From the NCBI RefSeq assembly GCF_001598815.1, contig NZ_BCZQ01000004.1, positions 186,001 through 250,000 of the forward strand: 64,000 nucleotides of DNA. The letters are read 5' to 3'. The stretch is from Sphingopyxis terrae subsp. terrae NBRC 15098. GTDB lineage: Bacteria; Pseudomonadota; Alphaproteobacteria; Sphingomonadales; Sphingomonadaceae. The notes below the pieces were generated by a model. It was not told where the DNA came from. It made no database searches and saw only the letters and a list, made by a program, of their open reading frames with translations. Below, piece after piece: positions 20,250 through 28,426 of this stretch; the stretch's first letter is position 1, and each line of letters opens with the position of its first letter. The translations under genes were made by a program, and so were the position numbers.

Positions 20250-22541
20250 ATGACGCAGCCTTTCCCCTCGGCTCTTGACGGCGAACCCGGTGATACGGAC
20301 GCGCGGGGCGGCTGGTGGCGGTTCGGCGCGCCCGAATATTATACGCTCGCCCTGATCGCGAGTGTTGCGATCGGCACCTATATCTTCGTCACCGGCGACG
20401 CGCAGAGCGAGCGTTTGCTGACCCCGGCACTCGTCGCGGCGATCATGGTCGCCAATCTCGTTCCCGCGATGGCGCTGATCGTGCTGATCGGCAGCCGCGT
20501 GGCCCGTGCGCGCGCCGAACGGACGATGAGCGGCGGCAACGGGCGGCTGCACGTACGCCTCGTCGCGCTCTTTTCGCTGATCGCGGCGACGCCGACATTG
20601 CTGGTGGTGATATTCGCTTCGCTGCTGTTCCAGTTCGGGGTCGATTTCTGGTTCTCGGACCGCTCGCGCGGCATGTTCGAAAACGCGGCCAATCTTGCCG
20701 AAGGCTATTATCAGGAGAACCAACGACAGGTCGGGGCCAACACATATGCCATGGCGACCGACCTCGGTAAGCAACTGACCCAGTTTCCCGTCGATAGTCC
20801 CGGCTTCTATAATTATTATCTGCAACAGGTCGTGGTGCGCAGCCTCAATGAGTCGGCGATTATCGAAGTCGGAAAGGACGGGGTCGTCCGGACCGCCGCA
20901 GCCATCGATCCCGACAAGCGCGCGGCCGAGAGTCGCCTGACGCCGACCATGGTGAACCGCCTCAAGGCGGGTGAGGATGTCGTCGTTGTCCGTCAGGCCG
21001 ACCGCGTCGAGGCAGCCGCCCGCTTGCCGGGAACGGAGAGTGCCTACGTCTACGCGTCTCGCGACGCCAATGTGCCGGGCTTTCAGCAATCCGCGCGGGC
21101 GGGGGCCGTGCTTGCCGACTATAACGACCTGTTTCAGCGATCGCAGCAGCTCCAGTTGCAGTTCAACGGCGCACTCTATCTCGGTTCGCTTCTGTTGCTG
21201 GCGCTGGCGGTGGTGGCCGCGATCGTTGTCGCCGACCGCATCACGCGCCCGCTCGGCACCCTGATCGGCGCGACGCGCACCGCGGCCGGCGGCGATCTTT
21301 CGGTGCGCGTCACGCCGCCGGCCCGCGACGACGAGATCGCCGTGCTGACGCGCGCTTTCAATCGCATGACCGAGCAGCTCGAGGGGCAGACGAGCGCACT
21401 CGTCAACGTCAATGAGCAGCTCGAAACGCGGCGCAGCTTTATCGAGGCAGTGCTGAGCGGCGTCTCCTCGGCGGTCGTCTCGGTCGATGCGCAGCATCAC
21501 ATTCTTCTCGCCAATGCCGCCGCCGAAAGCCTGATCGGGCAAAGCGCCGAGACCTTGACCGGGCAACCGCTCGGCGATGTCGCGCCCGAACTGGCCGCGC
21601 TCTTGAGCGGCGGGGAGCAGGAAGGGATCGTTCAGCTGGCCCGCCGCGATGCCGAACCCGCGACGCTCGCGGCCAAGGCGGTCGCGCAAGGCGACGGCTT
21701 CGTGCTGAGCTTCGAGGATATCACCCAGCAGCTGCTCGATCAGCGCCGCGCCGCCTGGTCCGACGTCGCGCGCCGCATTGCGCATGAAATCAAGAATCCA
21801 CTGACCCCGATCCAGCTCGCCGCCGAACGCTTGCAGCGCCGCTTCGGTGAAAAGGTCGAGGGCGATGCCGCAACCTTCCGCAAGCTGACCGACACCATCG
21901 TTCGGCAGGTCCACGATATGCGCCGCATGGTCGACGAATTTTCTAGCTTTGCGCGAATGCCGAAGCCCACCTTCGGGGTCGAGGATATCCGCGACATCCT
22001 GCGCCAGGCGGTGTTCCTGTTCGAGGTCGCGAAGCCCGACATCATATTCAGCGTCAAGACGCCGAACGAGATCGAGCCGCTCGTCTGCGACCGCCGCCTG
22101 CTATCGCAAGCGCTGACGAACATCGTCAAAAATGCGGTTGAGGCCATCGAGGAAAATACGAAAAAATCGGATGGCCCGGTTTCGGGCCATATCCGCGCCG
22201 AACTCGACATCGGCCCGCAGGATGCGGTGGTCATCCGCGTCACCGATGATGGCATCGGGCTGCCCGAGGCGCGCGACGCGATCGCCGAACCCTATATGAC
22301 TACGCGGCAGGGCGGGACGGGGCTCGGCCTTGCGATCGTCAAGAAGATCGTCGAGCAACATTATGGCGAGCTTGAATTTTCGGACAATCCGGAAGGGCGG
22401 GGGACGCAGGTCACGTTGACGCTGCACGCCGATCGCCTGCGGCCATTGGCTGGCAAGGGCGGGGGAGTTCCAACAGGGCAGATTGAATCGGTGCCGGGGC
22501 GCATCAGAAACCGGCAGGACAGAGAAGAACATGGCGCTTGA
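20250..22541 (+). CDS. ntrY: Transmembrane sensor kinase NtrY
   Basis: This is a 763-residue membrane kinase from the chosen ATG 20250; ATG 20220 or GTG 20211 would add up to 13 residues and no start has a good ribosome site. Two N-terminal helices, then a third at about 95-115, precede a periplasmic sensor region of about 200 residues. A further helix is at about 310-330. HAMP (ADRITRPLGTLIGATR), PAS (ETRRSFIEAVLSGVSSAV onward), H-box [20 protein letters not shown]-box LTNIVKNAVEAI and GGTGLGLAIV follow. NtrYX senses nitrogen or redox conditions in alphaproteobacteria. The stop overlaps ntrX by 11 bp. Confidence 0.93.
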   Translation: MTQPFPSALDGEPGDTDARGGWWRFGAPEYYTLALIASVAIGTYIFVTGDAQSERLLTPALVAAIMVANLVPAMALIVLIGSRVARARAERTMSGGNGRLHVRLVALFSLIAATPTLLVVIFASLLFQFGVDFWFSDRSRGMFENAANLAEGYYQENQRQVGANTYAMATDLGKQLTQFPVDSPGFYNYYLQQVVVRSLNESAIIEVGKDGVVRTAAAIDPDKRAAESRLTPTMVNRLKAGEDVVVVRQADRVEAAARLPGTESAYVYASRDANVPGFQQSARAGAVLADYNDLFQRSQQLQLQFNGALYLGSLLLLALAVVAAIVVADRITRPLGTLIGATRTAAGGDLSVRVTPPARDDEIAVLTRAFNRMTEQLEGQTSALVNVNEQLETRRSFIEAVLSGVSSAVVSVDAQHHILLANAAAESLIGQSAETLTGQPLGDVAPELAALLSGGEQEGIVQLARRDAEPATLAAKAVAQGDGFVLSFEDITQQLLDQRRAAWSDVARRIAHEIKNPLTPIQLAAERLQRRFGEKVEGDAATFRKLTDTIVRQVHDMRRMVDEFSSFARMPKPTFGVEDIRDILRQAVFLFEVAKPDIIFSVKTPNEIEPLVCDRRLLSQALTNIVKNAVEAIEENTKKSDGPVSGHIRAELDIGPQDAVVIRVTDDGIGLPEARDAIAEPYMTTRQGGTGLGLAIVKKIVEQHYGELEFSDNPEGRGTQVTLTLHADRLRPLAGKGGGVPTGQIESVPGRIRNRQDREEHGA

Positions 22542-23910
22542 TATTTTGATCGTCGACGACGAACGCGACATTTGCGAACTGGTCGCCGGCGTCATGGAAG
22601 ACGAAGGCTATGAAGCGCGGACCGCTTCCGACAGCGATGCCGCACTCGAAGCGATCCGCCAGCGGCGCCCGTCGCTCGCGCTGGTCGACGTGTGGCTGCA
22701 GGGGTCGCGGCTCGACGGATTGGGGCTGGTCGAGGCGATCAAGGAATTCGACCCGACGCTGCCGATCATCGTCATTTCGGGCCATGGCGGTCTCGACACC
22801 GCCGTCGCGGCGATCCGCCGCGGCGCCTACGACTTCATCGAAAAGCCGTTCGAGGCCGAGCGTCTGTTGCACCTCGTCGCGCGCGCGACCGAAAGCGAGC
22901 GGCTGAAGTTCGAATATGAACAGCTTCGCGAAAAGGCCGGTCCCGCCGACGAACTCACGGGCAGCAGCACCGCGATCAACAATGTCCGCGCGACGCTGAA
23001 ACGCGTGGCGGGAACCGGCAGCCGGGTGCTCGTCACCGGCGCTCCCGGCGTCGGCAAGGAGGTTGCGGCGCGCGTCCTCCATGGCTGGAGCGGGCGACAG
23101 AATGCGCCGTTCCGTGTCATCTCGTCGGCCCGGATGGACCCCGAAACGGTCGAGATCGAATTGTTCGGGTCGGAAAGCGACGACGGGGCGATCCGCGTCG
23201 GTCTGCTCGAACAGGCGCATGGCGGGACGCTCTTCCTCGACGAAGTCGCCGACATGCCGCTGACGACGCAGGGCAAGATCTTGCGCGTCCTGACCGACCA
23301 GAGCTTCACGCGTGTCGGTGGGCGAACGATGATCCGCGTCGATGTGCGCATCATTTCGGGCACCGCGCGCGACTTGATGAGCGAAATCGCCGAAGGGCGC
23401 TTTCGCGAAGATCTCTATTACCGGCTCAATGTCGTGCCCGTGCATATTCCGCCGCTGCGCGAGCGGCGCGACGATATTGCGAGCCTCTGCGACCATTTCG
23501 TCGGCCGTTATGCCGCCGAACGGCGCGTGCCGCCGCCCGAGATCAGTTCGGAGGCAATGGCGGCGCTCCAGGCGCATGAATGGCCCGGCAACGTGCGCGA
23601 ATTGCGCAACGTGATCGAGCGAGTGATGATCCTCGCGCCGAGCGATCGGCTCGGCCGGATCGATGCCGACATGCTGCCTTCGGAGCTGGTCCGCGGCGGC
23701 ACCGATATTCTGCCCAACAGCGAATCGATCACCGCGATTCCGCTCAAGGAGGCGCGCGAGAATTTCGAACGCGAATATCTGCGCATCCAGATCAATCGCT
23801 TCTCGGGAAATATCTCGCGCACCGCAGCCTTTATCGGGATGGAGCGTTCGGCTCTCCATAGAAAGCTGAAGCTGTTGGGATTGACCGAGAATCAGGACGG
23901 CGAAGGGTAG
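22531..23910 (+). CDS. ntrX: Response regulator NtrX, lacking GAFTGA loop
   Basis: The product is 459 residues. The receiver domain shows IVDDERD, phospho-acceptor Asp in LALVDVWLQ and Lys in DFIEKPFE. The AAA+ domain has a variant Walker A (TGAPGVGKE) and intact Walker B GGTLFLDEVADM. Where NtrC has GAFTGA, this protein reads ELFGSESDDGAIRVGLLEQ (about 210-228), so the sigma-54 contact loop is missing. A Fis-type C-terminus remains (ISRTAAFIGMERSALHRKL). The same loss is known in other alphaproteobacterial NtrX proteins, which act without sigma-54. ATG 22531 is preceded by AGAGAAG and overlaps ntrY. Confidence 0.94.
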   Translation: MALDILIVDDERDICELVAGVMEDEGYEARTASDSDAALEAIRQRRPSLALVDVWLQGSRLDGLGLVEAIKEFDPTLPIIVISGHGGLDTAVAAIRRGAYDFIEKPFEAERLLHLVARATESERLKFEYEQLREKAGPADELTGSSTAINNVRATLKRVAGTGSRVLVTGAPGVGKEVAARVLHGWSGRQNAPFRVISSARMDPETVEIELFGSESDDGAIRVGLLEQAHGGTLFLDEVADMPLTTQGKILRVLTDQSFTRVGGRTMIRVDVRIISGTARDLMSEIAEGRFREDLYYRLNVVPVHIPPLRERRDDIASLCDHFVGRYAAERRVPPPEISSEAMAALQAHEWPGNVRELRNVIERVMILAPSDRLGRIDADMLPSELVRGGTDILPNSESITAIPLKEARENFEREYLRIQINRFSGNISRTAAFIGMERSALHRKLKLLGLTENQDGEG

Positions 23911-23940
23911 TGGCTTTACCCTAGACCTGATCCGCTCTTT

Positions 23941-23955
23941 GCCGCATATTGCGGC
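23941..23955. other. Short perfect hairpin between ntrX and hfq
   Basis: GCCGCA-tat-TGCGGC forms a 6-bp perfect stem 31 nt after the ntrX stop. No T-tract follows on the plus strand, so it is at best a weak terminator or processing site at the ntrX-hfq boundary. Confidence 0.3.
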
Positions 23956-24027
23956 TGCGAAGACGACAAGGGGCTCATCGTCGGCGCATCGAACCCGCGG
24001 CTCGGCCGCCAAAAACAGGAGGCAAAT

Positions 24028-24522
24028 GTGTCCGATAAAAACCAGAATCTTCAGGATCTTTTTCTCAACGCTCTGCGTCGCAGCAAGACCCCGGTGACGA
24101 TGTTTCTCGTCAAGGGCGTGAAGCTGCAGGGAATAATCACCTGGTTCGACAATTTCTCGCTCTTGCTCCGCCGCGACGGCCAGTCGCAGCTCGTGTACAA
24201 GCACGCGATCTCGACGATCATGCCGTCGCATGATTTCGACCTGGCCTCGCTCGGCGCCGATGTGCGCGAAGTTCCCACCGCCAAGGGCAAGGCGCTTCAG
24301 GACGTTTTCCTGAATGCGGTGCGCCGTTCCGAAGAGTCGGTGACGATGTTCCTTGTCAACGGCGTCATGCTGCAGGGCGATATCGTCGCCTTCGATCTGT
24401 TCTGCATGCTGCTCGAACGCGAACGCCAGGTGCAGCTTGTCTACAAGCACGCCATTTCGACGGTTCAGCCCAACGGCCCGATCAATCTGACCGACAATGG
24501 CGAAGCCGACGGCGACGCCTGA
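24028..24522 (+). CDS. hfq: Tandem-Sm Hfq RNA chaperone
   Basis: The 164-residue protein is about twice the length of E. coli Hfq. It holds two complete Sm domains, residues 8-66 and 89-147, joined by a 22-residue linker. Both halves keep LQD..FLNA.RRS, the Sm2 motif VYKHAIST (His59, His141) and the phenylalanine of DNF/DLF. They differ at distal-face positions: Lys32 in half 1 corresponds to Met114 in half 2, and Trp39 to Ala121. The GTG start is supported by CAGGAGG at 7-8 nt. Three chains would make a pseudo-hexamer. Hfq pairs sRNAs with mRNAs, and hflX follows by 8 nt as in many bacteria. Confidence 0.95.
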   Translation: MSDKNQNLQDLFLNALRRSKTPVTMFLVKGVKLQGIITWFDNFSLLLRRDGQSQLVYKHAISTIMPSHDFDLASLGADVREVPTAKGKALQDVFLNAVRRSEESVTMFLVNGVMLQGDIVAFDLFCMLLERERQVQLVYKHAISTVQPNGPINLTDNGEADGDA

Positions 24523-24530
24523 TCGACCCG

Positions 24531-25871
24531 ATGTCCGATAGCGCCGAAGAGGTAACGCGCGGTGCGCCCGCGCTGCTTGTCGTGCCCGAATGGCACGGCC
24601 AGCGCCTGTCGCGCGATCTCGACGCGCGCGTTGAGGAAGCAAAGGGGCTCGCGGTCGCGATCGGGCTCAAGGTGGTGGCAGCGCATCCGCTGCGCCTCCG
24701 CCAGACGCGCGCGGCGACGCTGATCGGCGTCGGTCAGATCGAGGCTATCAAGCCCGCGATTGCGGCGCACGACGTGCAACTTGTCATCGTCGACGCCGCG
24801 TTGACCGCGATCCAGCAGCGCAATCTGGAAACCGCCTTCGGAACGAAGGTGATCGATCGCACCGGCCTGATCCTCGAGATATTCGGTGAGCGCGCCGCGA
24901 CCGCCGAGGGGCGGTTGCAGGTCGAACTAGCACATCTCGACTATCAGGCGGGACGGCTGGTGCGAAGCTGGACCCACCTCGAGCGCCAGCGCGGCGGCTT
25001 CGGCTTCCTCGGCGGCCCAGGCGAGACGCAGATCGAGGCCGACCGCCGGATGATCCGCAATCGTATGGCGCGCATCCGCCGCCAGCTCGACGATGCGCGG
25101 CGCACGCGCCAACTCCAACGCGCCAAGCGGCAGCGGGCACCTTGGCCCGTCGTCGCGCTCGTCGGCTATACCAACGCCGGAAAATCGACGCTTTTCAATC
25201 GCCTGACGGGAAGTGACGTCATGGCGGAAGATATGCTGTTCGCGACGCTTGATCCGACGATGCGCGAAATCCGTCTGCCGGGGATCGACAAGGCAATCCT
25301 CTCCGACACGGTCGGCTTCGTCTCCGACCTTCCGACCGAACTCGTCGCCGCCTTCCGCGCAACGCTAGAGGAAGTGACGACGGCCGATCTGATCGTCCAT
25401 GTCCGCGACATCGTCCATCCCGACAGCGACGCGCAATATGACGACGTCAAGGCGATCCTCGACTCGCTCGGGGTCAATGGGCCGCAGGACGGGGAAGGGG
25501 AGGACGCCGCCGACCCGATTCCGCAGATCGAAATCTGGAACAAGATCGACACCGCGGCTCCCGATCGGCGCGCCGAGATCGTCGAGATCGCCGCACGGCG
25601 CAGCGACGTCGCGGTCATTTCGGCCTTCACGGGTGAGGGCGTCGAGGCGGCGCGGACGCTGATGGCGGCGCGGTTAACCGAAGGCCACGAAATACAGCAG
25701 ATTTTTCTCGGCTTTGACGAAGGGGAGGCGCTTGCCTGGCTCCACGCCCGGGGCGAAGTGCTCGACAACAAAGCAGAGGGTGAGGGGCATGTGCTCACCG
25801 TTCGGCTCGATCCCGCCGATCAGGCCCGCTTCCGCCGCCTCTGGCCGGCTAAGGGGCTTCCGAAGCCTTGA
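24531..25871 (+). CDS. hflX: Ribosome-associated GTPase HflX
   Basis: The product is 446 residues. The N-terminal HflX domain (about 15-180) includes VGQIEAIKPAI and the conserved glycine-rich stretch GGFGFLGGPGETQIE. A coiled RR-rich helix leads to the GTPase domain, with G1 GYTNAGKST, G3 DTVGFVSDLP and G4 NKID. HflX splits or rescues stalled 70S ribosomes, particularly under heat stress. The gene is 8 nt after hfq, and its last 23 bp overlap the end of convergent mazG. Confidence 0.95.
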   Translation: MSDSAEEVTRGAPALLVVPEWHGQRLSRDLDARVEEAKGLAVAIGLKVVAAHPLRLRQTRAATLIGVGQIEAIKPAIAAHDVQLVIVDAALTAIQQRNLETAFGTKVIDRTGLILEIFGERAATAEGRLQVELAHLDYQAGRLVRSWTHLERQRGGFGFLGGPGETQIEADRRMIRNRMARIRRQLDDARRTRQLQRAKRQRAPWPVVALVGYTNAGKSTLFNRLTGSDVMAEDMLFATLDPTMREIRLPGIDKAILSDTVGFVSDLPTELVAAFRATLEEVTTADLIVHVRDIVHPDSDAQYDDVKAILDSLGVNGPQDGEGEDAADPIPQIEIWNKIDTAAPDRRAEIVEIAARRSDVAVISAFTGEGVEAARTLMAARLTEGHEIQQIFLGFDEGEALAWLHARGEVLDNKAEGEGHVLTVRLDPADQARFRRLWPAKGLPKP

Positions 25872-26622
25872 CCGCCTGCCAATGCGCTTCGAGCGCATCG
25901 AGCGGCATATCCGCCATGTCGGCGCCGGCGCGTGCTTCGACGGCCATGAAGCGGCGCGCGAACTTGGCGTTGGCGTCACGGAGTGCGCTTTCGGCATCGA
26001 CGCCGAGGTGCCGCGCATAGTTCACCACCGCGAAGAGCAGGTCGCCGACTTCCTCCGCACGCGCTGCGTCGTCGGGGGCGGTTTCGACTTCTTCCAGTTC
26101 TTCGGCGATCTTGGCGCGCGGTCCGTCGATATCGGGCCAGTCGAATCCCGCCCGCGCAGCGCGGCCTTGCAGCTTTTGCGCGCGCAGCAGCGCCGGCAGT
26201 GACAACGCCACGCCGTCGAGCACGCTTTTGGCGCCGTCGGCGCTACGCTCGGCCGCCTTGATCTGTTCCCATTGCTGGCGAACGTCATGTGTCGTCGCAT
26301 CGCCGAAAATATGCGGGTGGCGCCGTTCCATCTTGTCGCTGATCGCATTGGCGACGTCGTCGAACCCGAACAGGCCTTTGTCGGTGGCGATCTGGGCATG
26401 AAAAACGACCTGGAGCAGCAAATCGCCAAGCTCGTCGCAAATCGCATCGGGCGATCCGGAGGCTATGGCGTCGGCAACCTCGTAGGCTTCCTCGATCGTG
26501 TAAGGTGAGATCGTTGTGAAGTCCTGCGCCAAATCCCACTCACATCCACCATCGGGATTGCGCAGCTGACGCATGATTGCGAGCAGTCGATCGATGGGGG
26601 ACAGCGAAGGCGCATTAGACAT
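25849..26622 (-). CDS. mazG: Nucleoside triphosphate pyrophosphohydrolase MazG
   Basis: The 257-residue two-domain protein belongs to the all-alpha NTP pyrophosphatase family. The first domain has EEAYEVADAI and DELGDLLLQVVFHAQIA, and the second repeats this pattern as EELEEVETA and EEVGDLLFAVVNYAR. Each EExxE..ExxD set binds Mg2+. MazG hydrolyses non-canonical dNTPs and can lower (p)ppGpp. No ribosome site is obvious; the ATG at 26622 directly follows a very AT-rich segment. The gene is convergent with hflX, overlapping by 23 bp. Confidence 0.95.
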   Translation of the reverse strand: MSNAPSLSPIDRLLAIMRQLRNPDGGCEWDLAQDFTTISPYTIEEAYEVADAIASGSPDAICDELGDLLLQVVFHAQIATDKGLFGFDDVANAISDKMERRHPHIFGDATTHDVRQQWEQIKAAERSADGAKSVLDGVALSLPALLRAQKLQGRAARAGFDWPDIDGPRAKIAEELEEVETAPDDAARAEEVGDLLFAVVNYARHLGVDAESALRDANAKFARRFMAVEARAGADMADMPLDALEAHWQAVKASEAP

Positions 26623-26698
26623 ATGATTATCCGATAATATATATTATGTTAAATTCAATATAGCGGGGAGGCCCGTTTGCCCCCCTCTCGTTGAATCG
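26623..26698 (-). promoter_or_regulatory. AT-rich leader with 14-bp palindrome upstream of mazG
   Basis: This 76-bp gap is strikingly AT-rich for the window. It contains the perfect palindrome ATAATATATATTAT (26634-26647), 12 nt before the mazG ATG, and several TATAAT-like hexamers on the minus strand. It probably holds the mazG promoter, although no single -35/-10 pair is convincing. Confidence 0.4.
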
Positions 26699-26875
26699 TC
26701 AGGCAAAAAGCTGCCACGTCCGGACGACGAGAAATACGAGCGCAAAGATCGCCACCCACGCGAGCGCCATCTTCAGCCCGTCGGCCAGATTGAGCCGTCT
26801 GGCCGCGAGCGAGCTCAAGACCAGCGCAAAGGCCCCGACGAACCAGATCATCTGCACCGTGGTATCGCCGTTCAC
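26699..26875 (-). CDS. Small two-helix membrane protein
   Basis: This is a 58-residue reading frame starting with GTG at 26875. The sequence VQMIWFVGAFALVLSSLAA forms one hydrophobic helix, a short LNLADG turn follows, and MALAWVAIFALVFLVVRTW forms a second helix, ending WQLFA. The GTG start overlaps the stop of the PhnP-like gene by 4 nt (GTGA), a strong sign of translational coupling. An internal ATG at 26851 is an alternative that would give 50 residues. I do not recognise a family. It is the last gene of the long minus-strand run. Confidence 0.65.
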   Translation of the reverse strand: MNGDTTVQMIWFVGAFALVLSSLAARRLNLADGLKMALAWVAIFALVFLVVRTWQLFA

Positions 26876-27636
26876 AATTCCACCTCCAGCCCGTCGTACC
26901 CAGGCTCGACGCCGTCAGGCAGCTCGCCGGCCAGATCGTCATAATCCATCGTATTGTCCATATGCGTGATAATGGCCCGCGGCTGGCCGACCTTGGCGAG
27001 TCCTTCGAGCGTCATCGCGAGATGCGGATGCGTGGGGTGCGGATAGCGGCGGAGCGCGTCGATCACGAACAAGTCGACCCCCTGGAAGAAATCGACCATT
27101 TCATCGGTAAAGCGTGAAAAATCCGTCGCATAGCCTATCTTGTGCGCACCGTCGCTGAAGATCAGGCCGCTGGCTTTTATCGGACCATGGGGCATTTCGA
27201 GTGCCGATACTTCGATCGGTCCGATCCACTGATGATCGGCCAGTTCGATCGGATCGACCGATGCCGGATAGCCTGCGTTGCCGGCAAAGGCATAGGTGAA
27301 GCGCCATTTCAGAATATCCAGAACATGCGCGCGGGCGTAGGCCGGCACGGCCGAACCGCGCAGATGCATGATCTGACGCAAATCGTCGAGGCCGTGCGTA
27401 TGATCGGCATGTTCGTGGGTCCATATCACCCCATCGACCTCGCCGATCCCGGCGTCGAGCAGCTGCAGGCGCATGTCGGGGCTGGTATCGACGATCAGCC
27501 GGTATCCGCCGAGCGAAATCATGATCGAGGCCCGGCTGCGCAGGTTCCGCGGATTGTCGGGGTCGCATTGCCCCCAGTCGTTACCGATCCGCGGTACCCC
27601 GGAAGAGGTACCGCACCCTAGAATGCGAACCTTCAT
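26872..27636 (-). CDS. PhnP-like MBL-fold metallohydrolase
   Basis: This is a 254-residue metallo-beta-lactamase-fold protein. It opens MKVRILGCGTSSGVPRIG and has the metal motif THEHADHTHG. IDALRRYPHPTHPHLAMT and ITHMDNTMDY supply the remaining ligands. The pattern is that of the PhnP-like cyclic phosphodiesterases. Here the gene is not in a phosphonate cluster but in a housekeeping run after tatD, as is common in alphaproteobacteria, so a general phosphodiesterase role is likely. ATG 27636 lies 13 nt after the tatD stop. Confidence 0.85.
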   Translation of the reverse strand: MKVRILGCGTSSGVPRIGNDWGQCDPDNPRNLRSRASIMISLGGYRLIVDTSPDMRLQLLDAGIGEVDGVIWTHEHADHTHGLDDLRQIMHLRGSAVPAYARAHVLDILKWRFTYAFAGNAGYPASVDPIELADHQWIGPIEVSALEMPHGPIKASGLIFSDGAHKIGYATDFSRFTDEMVDFFQGVDLFVIDALRRYPHPTHPHLAMTLEGLAKVGQPRAIITHMDNTMDYDDLAGELPDGVEPGYDGLEVEL

Positions 27637-27649
27637 GGCGCGTGTGACG

Positions 27650-28426
27650 TCATGGCGCCGCCTTGTTGAAAAGCGCGTAGAAATTCGCGCTTGTCGCCGC
27701 TGCCAGCGCCTCGCGGTCGTCGCCGCGCAGGTCCGCCAGAAATGCCAGCGTATCGGCCACGAAGGCGGGCTCGCCAGTCTTGCCGCGATGCGGGACGGGG
27801 GCAAGGAAGGGGGAATCGGTTTCGATCAGCAGCCTGTCCTGCGGCAGCCATTTTGCCGTGGCCTGAAGATCGGCGGCATTTTTGAACGTCACGATCCCCG
27901 AGATCGAGATGAACAGCCCAAGGTCGAGCGCCGCTTTGGCGAAGTCGTCGCTCGCGGTGAAGCAATGGATCACGCCGGTGTAAGGCGCCCTTTCCATCTC
28001 TTCGCCGAGCAGCGCCAGCGTATCGGCTTCGGCATCGCGAGTGTGGACGATGATCGGCAGGCCGGTCTGCTGCGACGCGTGGATATGGCGGCGAAAACTA
28101 TCCTGTTGCCGCGCCCGGTCGCTCTTGTCGTAATAATAGTCCAGCCCGGTCTCGCCGATCCCGATCACGCGCGGATGCGCGGCCCTCTCGACCAGCTTGG
28201 CGGTATCGATATCGGGATGATGATCGGCGTCGTGCGGATGGATGCCGACGCTAGCCCAGACATCGATATTGGCTTCGGCAGCGGCCAGGACGTCGTCCCA
28301 CTCGCTCTCGCGCGTCGCGATGTTGAGCATCGCGGTGACGCCGCGCGCCCGCGCGCGCTCCAGCACCTCGCCCTGCTGCTCGGCAAGCCCCTTGTAATTG
28401 AGGTGGCAGTGCGAATCGACGAGCAT
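27650..28426 (-). CDS. tatD: TatD-family metal-dependent deoxyribonuclease
   Basis: The product is 258 residues with a TIM barrel. MLVDSHCHLNYKG provides the first two histidines, IGETGLDYYYD the glutamate, PIIVHTRDAEADT and GVIHCFTAS further ligands, and LIETDSPFLAPVPHRGK the aspartate. TatD proteins act as 3'-5' exonucleases in DNA repair or turnover. Its ATG shares a base with the metG stop (TGATG), so it is coupled to metG, a partnership typical of many bacteria. Confidence 0.92.
   Translation of the reverse strand: MLVDSHCHLNYKGLAEQQGEVLERARARGVTAMLNIATRESEWDDVLAAAEANIDVWASVGIHPHDADHHPDIDTAKLVERAAHPRVIGIGETGLDYYYDKSDRARQQDSFRRHIHASQQTGLPIIVHTRDAEADTLALLGEEMERAPYTGVIHCFTASDDFAKAALDLGLFISISGIVTFKNAADLQATAKWLPQDRLLIETDSPFLAPVPHRGKTGEPAFVADTLAFLADLRGDDREALAAATSANFYALFNKAAP

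Noticed and set aside
22504..24642. A 712-codon minus-strand frame opposite ntrX and hfq
   Set aside because: Antisense to recognised genes with no domain of its own.
26655..26942. A 95-codon minus-strand frame overlapping the small membrane gene
   Set aside because: It is in another frame, rich in Arg and Gly, and lacks coupling to its neighbour; the 58-codon frame with the GTGA overlap is the better gene.
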